Shown here in pieces: positions 17,198 to 26,594 of a stretch of DNA of 64,000 nt. Under the pieces are notes generated by a model that made no database searches, was not told the origin of the DNA, and saw only the letters and a program-made list of their open reading frames with translations. Source of the DNA: Brevibacillus fluminis (GTDB lineage Bacteria; Bacillota; Bacilli; Brevibacillales; Brevibacillaceae); the NCBI RefSeq assembly GCF_003710825.1, contig NZ_RHHQ01000005.1:146696-210695 (forward strand). Reading direction: 5' to 3'. The translations under genes were made by a program, and so were the position numbers. Position 1 is the first letter of the stretch. Each line of letters starts with the position of its first letter.

Positions 17198-17794
17198 ATG
17201 CGGAAGTATTGGCTTGCCATCTTGGCAAGTGTGATTGGACTCGCAGTCATCGGTTATTTCGGATACAGCTATTACGAGCAGAAGCACCGATTGCCGGTCT
17301 ATAAAACCATGCCTGATTTTGCCCTGGAAAATTTGGACGGATCGCCGTTCCATTTCAGCGATACCGACGGCAAGGTACGTCTTGTCGCCTTTATTTTCAC
17401 CAACTGCATCGACGTTTGCCCGCCGACGACCTTGAACATGGCCAAAATTCAAAAGGAATTGAAGGCAGAAGGATTGTTCGGCAAAGATGTGCAGCTGATG
17501 ACGGTCTCGTTTGATCCGGAGCGAGATACGCCAGCTGTTTTGCAAAAATACGCAGACAGCTTCGGAGCGGATCAGACAGGCTGGCACTTCCTGCGCGGTG
17601 AGGAAGCGACGGTGGCTCAGGTCGCGCAAAGCTTTGGCGTCGGTGTCTTGAAACAGCCGGATGGCACGTTTGTCCATACGATGAAGATCTTTTTGATCGA
17701 CAAGGAGAAAAAAATGCGCGCTATTTATGGCATGGCCGCAGAGATGGATATGGACAAAATCATCGGTGACATGAAGCGAGTGGCAAACGAATAA
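17198..17794 (+). CDS. SCO1/SenC-family copper chaperone
   Basis: This 198-residue membrane-anchored thioredoxin-fold protein has an N-terminal transmembrane helix (about residues 5-24). Its copper ligands are C-x3-C in NCIDVCP (Cys70, Cys74) and His160 in FVHTMKIF, all conserved in Sco proteins, which deliver copper to the CuA site of cytochrome c oxidase. The operon partner is the YtkA-like lipoprotein. The last 70 bases overlap the convergent DUF3889-like gene. Confidence 0.92.
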   Translation: MRKYWLAILASVIGLAVIGYFGYSYYEQKHRLPVYKTMPDFALENLDGSPFHFSDTDGKVRLVAFIFTNCIDVCPPTTLNMAKIQKELKAEGLFGKDVQLMTVSFDPERDTPAVLQKYADSFGADQTGWHFLRGEEATVAQVAQSFGVGVLKQPDGTFVHTMKIFLIDKEKKMRAIYGMAAEMDMDKIIGDMKRVANE

Positions 17795-18147
17795 GCGGTT
17801 CCTTCCGCCTCATTCATCTGCAGGCGAATCAGTTTTTCGGATGCTCGCTCAAACTGGATTCGCACATAAACAGCCCAGACCCGTCCGTTCTTTTTGAGCA
17901 GCAGTTTGAACGTTTCTTGGGCGATGCCCGGGGCTGGATACGTTCGGCCTACATGAAGATAATCGATGATGGCGGTATTCGGATACCGCTTCATCGTTTC
18001 GGCTACCGCCAGTCGGCCCCATTTGGCATAACCCGGTTCAGGCGCAGGTGTTGCCACCAAAGAATGTGCATGGGCCTCGGGCTGGCCAGGTAGTACGGCG
18101 GCAAAACAAAGCGCGCAGCAAAGCCATAGGCAAGATAGACGTTTCAT
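17725..18147 (-). CDS. Small secreted DUF3889-like protein
   Basis: The 140-residue protein has a signal peptide ending near EAHAHS. The conserved part YPNTAIIDYLHVGR, then ETFKLLLKKNGRVWAVYVRIQF, matches my memory of the B. subtilis YqzG/YhdC family (DUF3889, function unknown). AAGGAG lies seven bases before the ATG. The last 23 codons overlap the end of the convergent Sco gene; the conserved domain ends before the overlap. Confidence 0.75.
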   Translation of the reverse strand: MKRLSCLWLCCALCFAAVLPGQPEAHAHSLVATPAPEPGYAKWGRLAVAETMKRYPNTAIIDYLHVGRTYPAPGIAQETFKLLLKKNGRVWAVYVRIQFERASEKLIRLQMNEAEGTAYSFATRFMSPMILSISISAAMP

Positions 18148-18312
18148 GCCTGCTCCTTTCGTTTACAGAGGACCTGTGTTCTTCCTAGTCTGACCGCAGT
18201 CATTGCGGTTATGCAAAAAGCGAGCGGGATGGCTTGTCCAATTGAGTGGAAAGAAATCACCAGCATTATGGTACAATAGATAGGAAGTAGAGGAACGGTA
18301 GGAGGTATTGTT

Positions 18313-19962
18313 TTGAGTGAAGTAAAAATCTTTGGGCTTGGCGGTTTGGGCGAGATCGGGAAAAACATGTACTGCGTAGAGTATGAGGACGAAATCATCG
18401 TCATCGACTGTGGCGTCAAGTTCCCGGAAAACGAGATGTTCGGCATTGATCTCGTCATCCCAGACGTCTCTTATTTGATCGACAACAAGCACAAAATCAA
18501 AGGATTGTTTTTGACACATGGCCATGAGGACCATATCGGTGCGATTCCTTTTGTGCAAAAGCAGGTGAAAATGCCGATTTACGGCGGGCGCCTGACGCTC
18601 GGCTTGGTGAAGTCCAAGCTGGAAGAGCACCGGATGGTAGCGGAAGTGGAAATGAATTTCGTCAACGAAGACTCGGTGATCGCTTTCAACCATATGACGG
18701 TTTCGTTTTTCCGCACCAACCACAGCATTCCTGATTCATACGGTATCTGCATCGAAACGCCGCAAGGGAAAGTTGTGCACACCGGCGACTTCAAACTGGA
18801 TATGACACCGGTCGGCCATTCCACGGAGTTTGCCAAAATGGCGAAGATCGGCAACGGCGATGTACTCGTGCTCCTTTCTGACAGCACAAATAGCGAACGT
18901 CCTGGCTTCACCATGTCTGAGCGTTCAGTTGGCGAGGGCATTCTCGATGTTGTGACGAAAGCGAGAGGGCGCATCATTTTGGCGACGTTCGCCTCAAACG
19001 TACATCGTCTGCAGCAGGTTGTGGATGCAGCCAAGGCGCAAAACCGCAAGATCGCGGTGATCGGACGCAGCATGGAGAAAGTCTTTTTGATCGGGCAGGA
19101 GCTGGGCTATATCCAGATTCCAGAAGGCATGCTGATCGATATCAAAACAATCGACAATTATTCGGACAACCAGATTTTGATCATCTGCACAGGCAGTCAA
19201 GGGGAGCCGATGGCAGCGTTGACCCGGATCGCTTCAGGATCGCACCGCACCGTGCAAATTTACCCGGATGATACCGTGATCATCTCTGCATCGCCGATTC
19301 CGGGGAATACGGTGAATGTCAGTCGGACGATCGACAAGCTGTACCGCGCTGGCGCCAATGTGATCCACGGTTCAGTGTTTGACATCCATGCGTCCGGTCA
19401 CGGAAGCAGCGAAGAGCTGAAGCTGATGCTCAGCTTTATCCGCCCGCGTTACTTCATCCCGATCCACGGGGAGTACCGGATGCTCAAAACCCATGCCAAG
19501 CTTGCCATGCAAGTCGGTATCGAGCCGAAAAACATTTTTGTCATGGACAATGGCGAGTGCATGCGTGCAACCCGCGAATCCGTTACGATGGGCAAGGTGC
19601 CGGCAGGCGTCGTGCTGATCGACGGCAGCGGGATCGGCGATGTCGGCAATATCGTGCTGCGCGACCGCAAGCATTTGGCGGAAGACGGCTTGATCGTAGT
19701 TGTCGTCAGCATCGACATGAAAAATTTCAAAGTGCTGACAGGTCCTGACCTGGTAAGTCGCGGATTCGTCTATGTGCGCGGCTCGGAAACGCTGATTCAG
19801 GAAGCGACGGTTCTAGTGAAACAGAAGCTGCTGGAAGCCATGGATAAAAAGGTCAAAGACTGGTCGGAGCTGAAAGCGCAGATCAATGAGGTGCTGAAGC
19901 CGTACATCTTTGAAAAGACGGGACGCAATCCGATGATCTTGACCATCTTGATGGAAGTGTAA
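18313..19962 (+). CDS. rnjA: Ribonuclease J (J1-like)
   Basis: This 549-residue metallo-beta-lactamase/beta-CASP nuclease has both 5'-3' exonuclease and endonuclease activity and matures and degrades RNA. The zinc motif THGHEDH (residues 68-74) is intact, as in J1 and unlike the altered THGHEEN of B. subtilis J2. Other motifs are the beta-CASP blocks SDSTNSERPG and CTGSQGEP, and HASGHG. The protein ends like J1 (EKTGRNPMILTILMEV). The start is TTG, seven bases after GGAGG. A second RNase J paralogue is probably encoded elsewhere. Confidence 0.92.
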   Translation: MSEVKIFGLGGLGEIGKNMYCVEYEDEIIVIDCGVKFPENEMFGIDLVIPDVSYLIDNKHKIKGLFLTHGHEDHIGAIPFVQKQVKMPIYGGRLTLGLVKSKLEEHRMVAEVEMNFVNEDSVIAFNHMTVSFFRTNHSIPDSYGICIETPQGKVVHTGDFKLDMTPVGHSTEFAKMAKIGNGDVLVLLSDSTNSERPGFTMSERSVGEGILDVVTKARGRIILATFASNVHRLQQVVDAAKAQNRKIAVIGRSMEKVFLIGQELGYIQIPEGMLIDIKTIDNYSDNQILIICTGSQGEPMAALTRIASGSHRTVQIYPDDTVIISASPIPGNTVNVSRTIDKLYRAGANVIHGSVFDIHASGHGSSEELKLMLSFIRPRYFIPIHGEYRMLKTHAKLAMQVGIEPKNIFVMDNGECMRATRESVTMGKVPAGVVLIDGSGIGDVGNIVLRDRKHLAEDGLIVVVVSIDMKNFKVLTGPDLVSRGFVYVRGSETLIQEATVLVKQKLLEAMDKKVKDWSELKAQINEVLKPYIFEKTGRNPMILTILMEV

Positions 19963-19982
19963 CGACACTTCCGCTATTTTCT
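19953..19982 (+). terminator. Terminator of the ribonuclease J gene
   Basis: GGAAGTGT-AACG-ACACTTCC is a perfect 8-bp stem that includes the stop codon region; the following GCTATTTT is a modest T-tract. Confidence 0.6.
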
Positions 19983-20000
19983 GCTGATACATGAGCAGGG

Positions 20001-20050
20001 TATAATAGAAGCATCAACAGCATCACACCAAAAACGTCGAGGCGTTTTTT
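20001..20050 (+). promoter_or_regulatory. brxA promoter -10 and leader hairpin
   Basis: A perfect TATAAT lies at 20001-20006. About 25 bases later AAAACG-TCGAGG-CGTTTT is followed by more T, so it looks like a small terminator or attenuator inside the brxA leader. It may instead be a second terminator for RNase J transcripts. Confidence 0.4.
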
Positions 20051-20074
20051 ACAAAACAAGAGGAGTGATCCAAG

Positions 20075-20506
20075 ATGATGTCTTATGAGGCATATATGAA
20101 CCAAGTGATTCAGCCGATGCGCGATGAATTGACGCGCCACGGATTCAACGAACTGCGTACGCCAGAGGAAGTGGAACAAGCTTTCTCCGATATGAAAGGT
20201 ACCGCACTGGTTGTCGTGAACTCCGTTTGCGGATGCGCAGCGGGCTTGGCTCGTCCAGGTGTGGCGCACTCGCTGAACAACGAAGCGAAACCGGATCATC
20301 TCTACACGGTGTTCGCTGGACAAGACAAAGAAGCGACAGCGAAAGCACGTGAATTCTTCACAGGCTATCCGCCATCATCCCCATCCTTCGCTCTGTTGAA
20401 AGACGGCGAGCTGGTTGCAATGGTTGAGCGCCATCAAATTGAGAACAACTCGTTGGAAGGCATTTCTCATCTGCTCACGACTGCCTTTGACAAATACTGC
20501 AAATAA
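20075..20506 (+). CDS. brxA: Bacilliredoxin (BrxA/YphP family)
   Basis: This 143-residue thioredoxin-fold protein removes bacillithiol from S-bacillithiolated proteins. The C-x-C active site is Cys52-Gly-Cys54 in VVNSVCGCAAGLARPG, which matches BrxA more closely than BrxB. FAGQDKEATA and GYPPSSPS are family signatures. The neighbouring aldo/keto reductase starts immediately after the stop, so the two are co-translated. Presence of bacilliredoxin and FosB in one window suggests this organism makes bacillithiol. Confidence 0.92.
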   Translation: MMSYEAYMNQVIQPMRDELTRHGFNELRTPEEVEQAFSDMKGTALVVVNSVCGCAAGLARPGVAHSLNNEAKPDHLYTVFAGQDKEATAKAREFFTGYPPSSPSFALLKDGELVAMVERHQIENNSLEGISHLLTTAFDKYCK

Positions 20507-21388
20507 ATGCAAACGCGAGCGTACGGACGAGATCCGTTTCAAGTATCGCTGCTCGGTTTTGGTGCACAGCGCATCGTTGATGAACATGATTGCACCGAAG
20601 AGCAGGCGATCGAGATTATCCGCCGTGCGGTAGAGCTGGGGGTCAATTATTTTGATACAGCCCCTAGCTATAGCGACGGCCAGTCGGAATCCCGGGTGGG
20701 CCTTGGACTTAAAGGGCTTCGCAATCGCGTTCACATCACGACCAAAACAGGGGGCCGCACGCGGGATGCCGCCTTGCGCGATCTGGAAGGCAGCTTGAAG
20801 CGGCTGCAAACCGATTATGTCGATGAATGGCGCATCCACAATGTCATGCAGCCCAAAGATCTGGCAGCGGCGTTCGCCAAAGACGGTGCGATTCAGGCGC
20901 TGCTGGAGGCGCGCGAGCAAGGGCTTGTCCGCAAGCTCTCCATCAGCGGCCACACCGATCCGCGCTTGTTGGCCGAAGCGATCCGTCGCTTCCCGTTTGA
21001 CAGCGCGCTGGTGGCGCTCTCCGCATTGGACCATTTCATCTACAGCTTTGCGCATGATTTTGTTCCGTTGGCAGTGGAAAAAGGTGTCGCTGTCATCGGG
21101 ATGAAGGTGATGGCGCTAGGCAAACTGGCACCTTGGACCAGTCAAGCATTGCGCTATACATGGAGTTTGCCAGTCAGCACCGCGATTCTCGGCGTAAGTA
21201 AGATGAGTGAGCTGGAGCAGGATGTGGCGGAGGCGAATGCCTTCACCCCAATGGACGATATTGAACGCCTGGCGTTTTTCCAGGAGATCATGCCGCTGGT
21301 TCGCGCCGATGTGCTGCGCTGGAAAGCGGGCGAATGGATGTCGGGCGAGTGGTACAAACTGCCTGAGCTGCATTTTCCGAAACAGTAA
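20507..21388 (+). CDS. Aldo/keto reductase family oxidoreductase
   Basis: The 293-residue TIM-barrel oxidoreductase has Asp and Tyr of the catalytic set in NYFDTAPSYSDGQSE, Lys in ITTKTGG and a His in EWRIHNV. It should reduce carbonyls with NADPH; the substrate is unknown. Its ATG directly follows the brxA stop, with the ribosome-binding site inside brxA. A terminator follows. Co-expression with bacilliredoxin suggests a role in redox or electrophile stress. Confidence 0.85.
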   Translation: MQTRAYGRDPFQVSLLGFGAQRIVDEHDCTEEQAIEIIRRAVELGVNYFDTAPSYSDGQSESRVGLGLKGLRNRVHITTKTGGRTRDAALRDLEGSLKRLQTDYVDEWRIHNVMQPKDLAAAFAKDGAIQALLEAREQGLVRKLSISGHTDPRLLAEAIRRFPFDSALVALSALDHFIYSFAHDFVPLAVEKGVAVIGMKVMALGKLAPWTSQALRYTWSLPVSTAILGVSKMSELEQDVAEANAFTPMDDIERLAFFQEIMPLVRADVLRWKAGEWMSGEWYKLPELHFPKQ

Positions 21389-21398
21389 ACACAACAAG

Positions 21399-21427
21399 AC
21401 CACCCATTTTCGTTGGGTGGTTTTTTT
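21399..21427 (+). terminator. Terminator of the brxA-aldo/keto reductase operon
   Basis: ACCACCCA and TGGGTGGT form a perfect 8-bp stem followed by seven T. Confidence 0.85.
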
Positions 21428-21449
21428 ACAAGAAAAAGGAGGGGATCAG

Positions 21450-22196
21450 GTGTCGAGCCTTCTGGAAGTGAAAGGCGTATCAGGCGGGTATTTTGCGAGC
21501 CAGCCGGTCATCAAGGATGTCTCCTTCCGTGTCAACGAAAGGGAAATCGTTGCGCTGATCGGATTAAATGGTGCGGGAAAAAGCACGACCATCAAACATA
21601 TTCTGGGGTTGCTTGAGCCGAGAGAAGGGGTTATCAGCATCGCGGGCAAAACGTTTCAAACCAACCCGGATACATATCGATTCTCGTACGCCTACATTCC
21701 CGAGTCTCCCATTTATTATGAAGAACTATCTCTATGGGAGCACTTGGAATTAATGGCCATGAGCCACGGTCTGGAGCGATCGATCCTCATGGAACGTGCG
21801 GAGCCGCTCCTGAAAGAGTTTCGGATGGAGGCGATGAAGGATCGATTTCCGCAGCAATTTTCCAAGGGCATGCGACAAAAACTCATGATCATGATGGCCT
21901 TGCTCGTTGAACCACCTCTCTATATTATCGATGAGCCGATTTTGGGATTGGACCCGCTGGCGATCCGGTCGTTGATGAACTGGCTCAACCGGTGCAAGGA
22001 GCAAGGGGCGGGCATTTTGATGTCGACGCACATTTTGGCGACGGCCGAGAAAGTGTGCGATCGGTTTCTCATTATGCACAAAGGCGAGATCAAGGCTGAA
22101 GGAACGCTGGATGAGCTCCGCCGATCCACAGGATTGCACAACCACTCGCTGGATGACATTTATCTTCAGATCGTAGAGGATGGGGATCAATCGTGA
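21450..22196 (+). CDS. ecsA: ABC transporter ATP-binding protein EcsA
   Basis: The 248-residue ATPase (B. subtilis EcsA has 247) has Walker A GLNGAGKST near residue 38, a degenerate signature FSKGMRQK and Walker B LYIIDEPILGLDP. The distinctive string AYIPESPIYYEELSLWEHL also matches EcsA. With EcsB it forms an exporter needed for secretion and for RasP intramembrane proteolysis in B. subtilis. The GTG at 21450 follows AAGGAGGGG; the open frame continues upstream without a site. Confidence 0.92.
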   Translation: MSSLLEVKGVSGGYFASQPVIKDVSFRVNEREIVALIGLNGAGKSTTIKHILGLLEPREGVISIAGKTFQTNPDTYRFSYAYIPESPIYYEELSLWEHLELMAMSHGLERSILMERAEPLLKEFRMEAMKDRFPQQFSKGMRQKLMIMMALLVEPPLYIIDEPILGLDPLAIRSLMNWLNRCKEQGAGILMSTHILATAEKVCDRFLIMHKGEIKAEGTLDELRRSTGLHNHSLDDIYLQIVEDGDQS

Positions 22197-23332
22197 AGCT
22201 GGATGTTGAGGCGTTATTTCACGAGCGGTTCAGGCGGTTCTCCATCGAATTCGTGCGTTATTCACAGTATCTGGCTAATGGAGGCGTGCTTTTTTTCACC
22301 ATCATTCTGGGCGGAATCCTCGCCTTTTATTACCGCAGCTTCGTTGAGCTGATTCCACCTTGGCTGCCAATTCCGTATGTTCTTGCGCTTCTACTCGCTG
22401 CATTCACTGCGAGATGTCCGCATCGGACATTCCTGCTGGAGGCCGACCTGCTATTCCTCACGCCGCTCGAGACCGACATGAGCCGGTATTTTCAAAAGAC
22501 AAAGCGCTACAATTTTTTCGTGCAGAGCGTCTGGCTGTGCGTCCTACTTCTCATCTGTTCGCCGATGTATACGGGGACGATGAGCGTGGGGCAAACGCAG
22601 CTGGTGTTTTACTGGTGCGTGCCTCTGGTGCTGAAAGGCTGGAACGTGTACAGCAGCTGGATCGTGCTGAGGCTGCCTGACAAGAGAGATCAGCGGCTGC
22701 TGACGCTGGCACGATTCGTTTATACCTACTATGTTATCGCTTGGACGCTTGGTGAGGGACAGCTGTTCGCTTATCAACACATCCCGTTTGGCGGCCTTTT
22801 GTGTATTGTTCCGCTCTTCTGGTTTCACGTCCGGCTGCAAAGGATACGGACGCGGCATTCGCTCAAATGGTACGCGCTTTTGGAAATGGAAAACGGATTG
22901 AAAAACAGGTTTTATCGAATCGTCAACCAATTCACCGACATTCCTGCGCTGCAGCACCGTGTTAAGCCGCGCCGCTGGCTCTATTGGGTTACAAGTCTGA
23001 TCCCGTATCGCCAGTCGAATGCAGCGCGCGTGCTGTTTTTCAAGACGTTCATCCGTTCGGGAGACTATGCGGGCGTCTATGTCCGGCTCGTTTTGCTAGG
23101 AGCCCTTTTGGTCATGATTTTGCCCAATCCGTATGTCAAAATCATCGTAGCTGTACTGTTTCTCCTGATCGCGCGCAGCCAGCTTGCAGGGATCCGGAAG
23201 CATCTGCAGGCCTCTGGTCGGCTAGCGCTTTTTCCGATCAATGAGACCGAGCGTAAGCGTTCCTTTCAATGGGGATGCCGTCTGTTGCTGCTATTGCAAG
23301 CCGTGGTGTCGATAATAGCAGCACTGTTGTAA
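22193..23332 (+). CDS. ecsB: ABC transporter permease EcsB
   Basis: The 379-residue membrane protein starts at GTG inside the ecsA stop (GTGA overlap). It has about eight hydrophobic segments, including ones near residues 25-45, 60-80, 110-130, 170-190, 300-335 and the C-terminus. B. subtilis EcsB is similar in size and order. It should form the channel partner of EcsA; the transported substrate is not established. Confidence 0.88.
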   Translation: MKLDVEALFHERFRRFSIEFVRYSQYLANGGVLFFTIILGGILAFYYRSFVELIPPWLPIPYVLALLLAAFTARCPHRTFLLEADLLFLTPLETDMSRYFQKTKRYNFFVQSVWLCVLLLICSPMYTGTMSVGQTQLVFYWCVPLVLKGWNVYSSWIVLRLPDKRDQRLLTLARFVYTYYVIAWTLGEGQLFAYQHIPFGGLLCIVPLFWFHVRLQRIRTRHSLKWYALLEMENGLKNRFYRIVNQFTDIPALQHRVKPRRWLYWVTSLIPYRQSNAARVLFFKTFIRSGDYAGVYVRLVLLGALLVMILPNPYVKIIVAVLFLLIARSQLAGIRKHLQASGRLALFPINETERKRSFQWGCRLLLLLQAVVSIIAALL

Positions 23333-23337
23333 AAAAC

Positions 23338-23370
23338 AAACCACCCCGTTTATTAGGCAGGGTGGTTTTT
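23338..23370. terminator. Bidirectional terminator between ecsB and the MFS gene
   Basis: AAACCACCC and GGGTGGTTT form a 9-bp stem flanked by A-rich sequence on the left and T-rich on the right, so it can work both ways. The right arm overlaps the end of the minus-strand gene. Confidence 0.8.
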
Positions 23371-24579
23371 GGCATGTTTTCCTTGGTTTTCGCGGTTGAA
23401 CGCGGCATGGAACAAAAAGAGAAAGATCGCCACGACGGAAACGATGGTGCCCAGTAAAAGCACTGGGGTAATACCACCTTCATCATACAGTCGTCCGAAC
23501 AGGAGCGGTCCGAGAACCCGGCCGATGCTGCCGAAGCTGCCTGCGACGCCGAGATAAAACGGGGCGGCGAGGCCGGTTTTTTCGCTAATGAAAGCGGGAA
23601 TCGCGGGCGCCATCAGCATTTCGCCCAATGTGATGATGACCATGCCCAGCACGAGCATGTAATAGCTGTCATGATAAAACAGAATAAAGCCGAACCCGCA
23701 GCCGTAGCAGATGGCGTTGGCCACCAGTTGGGAGGAAATCGTGCGGGCCCAGAGCCGTTTGATCAATGAAGTGATCGGCTGCCCGAAAAAGATCACGACT
23801 CCATTCACGGTCCAAAGGAAGCTGTAGGCGGTGTAATTGTAGCCCATATCGGTCAAGTAAGGCGCGACGCCCGAATTCCACAGCGCCATCGAGAACCAGA
23901 TGGAGGCGGAGCCGAGTCCAATAAACAAATAAATCCGATATTGCATCAAGAGATAGAGGGGGCTTTGCTCCGATAGATTGGAAATCGCGCTTACGCTGAC
24001 CTCCCGTTTATCGACCAGCGTCATACCCCGCATAAACCAAAGAATAAAAAGCGCGAAGCCGATCGTGCTCAAGCTGTTAAACAAAAACGTAAACGAAAAG
24101 CTGAGCGAAGCGAGGACGCCGGCCAAGGAAGTACCGATCGCCATCCCGATATTGTTGCTCACGTAAACGATGTTGAACAGCTCATTCCGTTTCTCTTTCC
24201 AGCGAAACCCGATGAATGCCTGTATCGCCGGCGTGGAGACGGAGTTTAATAGACCGAGCAGGGACATGATGAAAACATAGACAGACCAATCACGTGTAAA
24301 AAGTATGGAAAGCTGAGAGATGCCACATAATAACAACGAGCCGACGATCAGGGACTTGGCGCCAAGGCGGTGAAACAGGCTTCCGCCGATAAATTGCCCC
24401 GCAATACCGGCCAAAGATTGGAGCATAAGGACGAAGCCCGCATCGGCCATAGGACGGTGAAGCTCATGATAGACATACAGTGTGGTCAGCGGCCACATGA
24501 AAGCGCTACCTAAAGAGTTCACAAAGCTAGCTGCAATGAAAACGATCGCCTCTTTTGGATAGGCGGAAAGCCACTTCAT
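23353..24579 (-). CDS. MFS transporter
   Basis: The 408-residue polytopic protein has about twelve hydrophobic segments and MFS loop motifs (GGSLFHRLGAKSLIVGS after TM2, GRVLGPLLFGRLYDEGG late). ATG 24579 is six bases after AGGTGA and gives a typical MFS N-terminus; the frame could extend 12 codons further upstream without a site. No partner gene is adjacent, so the substrate (drug, sugar or peptide) cannot be assigned. The 24580-24816 interval behind it is very AT-rich and must hold its promoter and that of the oppA-like gene. Confidence 0.85.
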   Translation of the reverse strand: MKWLSAYPKEAIVFIAASFVNSLGSAFMWPLTTLYVYHELHRPMADAGFVLMLQSLAGIAGQFIGGSLFHRLGAKSLIVGSLLLCGISQLSILFTRDWSVYVFIMSLLGLLNSVSTPAIQAFIGFRWKEKRNELFNIVYVSNNIGMAIGTSLAGVLASLSFSFTFLFNSLSTIGFALFILWFMRGMTLVDKREVSVSAISNLSEQSPLYLLMQYRIYLFIGLGSASIWFSMALWNSGVAPYLTDMGYNYTAYSFLWTVNGVVIFFGQPITSLIKRLWARTISSQLVANAICYGCGFGFILFYHDSYYMLVLGMVIITLGEMLMAPAIPAFISEKTGLAAPFYLGVAGSFGSIGRVLGPLLFGRLYDEGGITPVLLLGTIVSVVAIFLFLFHAAFNRENQGKHAKNHPA

Positions 24580-24816
24580 GTTTTTCACCTGATTTCTGCG
24601 AATGGTAAGTAGCACCAGTATACTTCTTTAAGAAACACTTAGTAAATGAAAAAGTTTACAAACAAATAAATTTTAATTGGAGATTTAATATTCTTTATCG
24701 TTTTTAATAAAAATAACCAAAAATAAAACATAATTAAATAAACTTCAATATAGTTTAAAAATTTTTCAAATAGTTGTATTCTAATAAAAGATTTTTGATT
24801 AAGGGGGAAAAATAAG

Positions 24817-26457
24817 TTGAAAAAGAATGTTTTTGTCCTTGTCAGCTCTGTTCTCGTCTTAGGCGCTGCGCTTGCAGGTTGCGGTGGCAACTCGGCAGCT
24901 CCAGCACCTGCTGAAAATAACAATGGTTCCGCTGCACAACCAGCGAAAAATAATGGCCCACAAACTCTTCGTCTGAACTTGCACTCCGAGCCGCCAACGC
25001 TCGACCCAGGTATCGCGGAAGACTCGACTTCCGGTGCGGTTATCCGCGCGACGTTTGACGGTTTGACTCGCACAGGCCAAGACGGCAAACCGCATGAATC
25101 CGTTGCGGAAAAAGTGGATGTTTCGAAAGACATGCTGACGTACACCTTCCACCTTCGCGATAGCAAATGGAGCAATGGTGATCCTGTAACAGCGAAAGAC
25201 TTTGAATTCGCTTGGAAGCGCGCGCTCGATCCAAAAACAGCTTCCAACTATGCTTATCAGCTGTACTACATTAAAAACGGTGAAAAATTCAACAAAAACG
25301 AAGCGAAAATGGATGACGTTGGCGTAAAAGCGTTGGACGACAAAACGCTTCAAGTCACACTCGAAAACCCAACTCCATACTTCTTGGAGCTGACCGCTTT
25401 CTATACGTACTACCCAGTTGACCAAAAAGTCGTAACTGCTGATCCAAAATGGGCGACAGAAGCGAAAACCCACGTGGGTAACGGTCCATTCAAACTTGAG
25501 GCTTGGGAGCATAAGAGCAAGCTGACTCTGGTTAAGAACGATAACTACTGGGATAAAGATACTGTCAAATTGGACAAAATCGACTTCTCTATGGTTGAAG
25601 ATGAGAATACCGAACTGTCCATGTTCGATAACGGTGAACTTGACTGGGCAGGTGCTCCACTGAGCACAATCCCAACCGACGCGATGCAATCGCTCAAGGA
25701 TTCCGGCAAGCTGAACATCCAGCCAATCGCCGCAACCTATATGTACAAGTTCAATACGACAAAAGCGCCATTCAACAACGCGAAAATCCGTAAAGCGTTT
25801 GCTTACGCGATTGACCGTAAATCGATCATCGATAACGTAACCCAAGCAGAACAAGCTCCAGCAACCGGTTTGGTGCCAACATCCATGATCTTGAACAAAG
25901 ATGGCTACTTCAAAGACCATGATGTGGAAACAGCGAAAACATTGCTGGCTGAAGGTATGAAAGAGCTCGGCATCACTAAGCTGCCGCCGATCACACTGTC
26001 CTTCAACACATCCGAGGGTCACAAGAAAATCGCTGAAGCGATCCAAGACCAATGGAAAAAGGAATTGGGCGCTGACGTGAAACTGGAAAACAAAGAGTGG
26101 AAAGTTTACCTGGAAGATATGCACCAAGGTAACACGCATGTATTCCGTTCCGGTTGGACCGGCGACTTCAACGATCCAATCAACTTCCTGGCTCTCTTCA
26201 AAGAGAAAAATGGCGGTAACAACGATACGTTCTGGGAAAACAAACAGTACCAAGAGCTGTTGAACAAATCTGCCCTGGAAGCTGATCCGGAAAAACGGAA
26301 AGCCATTCTTGCGCAAGCAGAGCAAATCTTGATGGATGAAATGCCAATCGCGCCTATCTACTTCTATACGAACTCTTACGTGAAAAAAGACAACGTAAAA
26401 GGCGTTTTGATGGATGGATTGGGCTTCATCGATTACAAATGGGCTTCCATCGAGTAA
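24817..26457 (+). CDS. Oligopeptide ABC transporter substrate-binding lipoprotein (OppA-like)
   Basis: This 546-residue lipoprotein of SBP family 5 has the lipobox LAGC with Cys22, an N/A/P-rich linker, then the peptide-binding fold. Typical blocks are EPPTLDPGIAEDSTS, KWSNGDPVTAKDFEFAWKR and GNGPFKLEAWEHKSK. It should capture oligopeptides for an Opp permease, but no permease or ATPase gene lies beside it, so it is an orphan receptor. The start is TTG after AAGGGGG. Codon use is biased, suggesting high expression. A strong terminator follows. Confidence 0.92.
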   Translation: MKKNVFVLVSSVLVLGAALAGCGGNSAAPAPAENNNGSAAQPAKNNGPQTLRLNLHSEPPTLDPGIAEDSTSGAVIRATFDGLTRTGQDGKPHESVAEKVDVSKDMLTYTFHLRDSKWSNGDPVTAKDFEFAWKRALDPKTASNYAYQLYYIKNGEKFNKNEAKMDDVGVKALDDKTLQVTLENPTPYFLELTAFYTYYPVDQKVVTADPKWATEAKTHVGNGPFKLEAWEHKSKLTLVKNDNYWDKDTVKLDKIDFSMVEDENTELSMFDNGELDWAGAPLSTIPTDAMQSLKDSGKLNIQPIAATYMYKFNTTKAPFNNAKIRKAFAYAIDRKSIIDNVTQAEQAPATGLVPTSMILNKDGYFKDHDVETAKTLLAEGMKELGITKLPPITLSFNTSEGHKKIAEAIQDQWKKELGADVKLENKEWKVYLEDMHQGNTHVFRSGWTGDFNDPINFLALFKEKNGGNNDTFWENKQYQELLNKSALEADPEKRKAILAQAEQILMDEMPIAPIYFYTNSYVKKDNVKGVLMDGLGFIDYKWASIE

Positions 26458-26469
26458 GATACGCATGAC

Positions 26470-26506
26470 AAAAAGAGGACCTGCCAGTCAGGTGCCTCTT
26501 TTTTTT
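26470..26506 (+). terminator. Terminator of the oppA-like gene
   Basis: AAAAGAGG pairs with CCTCTTTT and inner CCTG with CAGG; a long T-tract follows. Confidence 0.85.
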
Positions 26507-26594
26507 CGTGGCTATGGACATCCGACCAATCCAGTTCTCTTCTCTTGTCATAGTGTAATGTGAGCAATCAGTGCTGTTCAAGAGGAGGAGAAGC

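Noticed and set aside
17725..17794. Frameshift at the Sco/DUF3889 overlap
   Set aside because: Both proteins keep their conserved domains; the overlap affects only the C-terminal tail of the minus-strand protein, so it is a true convergent overlap.
24859..26466. 535-codon open frame on the minus strand
   Set aside because: It is the exact antisense of the oppA-like gene, which has a lipobox, family motifs and a ribosome-binding site. The antisense product is Phe/Val/Arg-rich without motifs; it stays open because of biased codon use.
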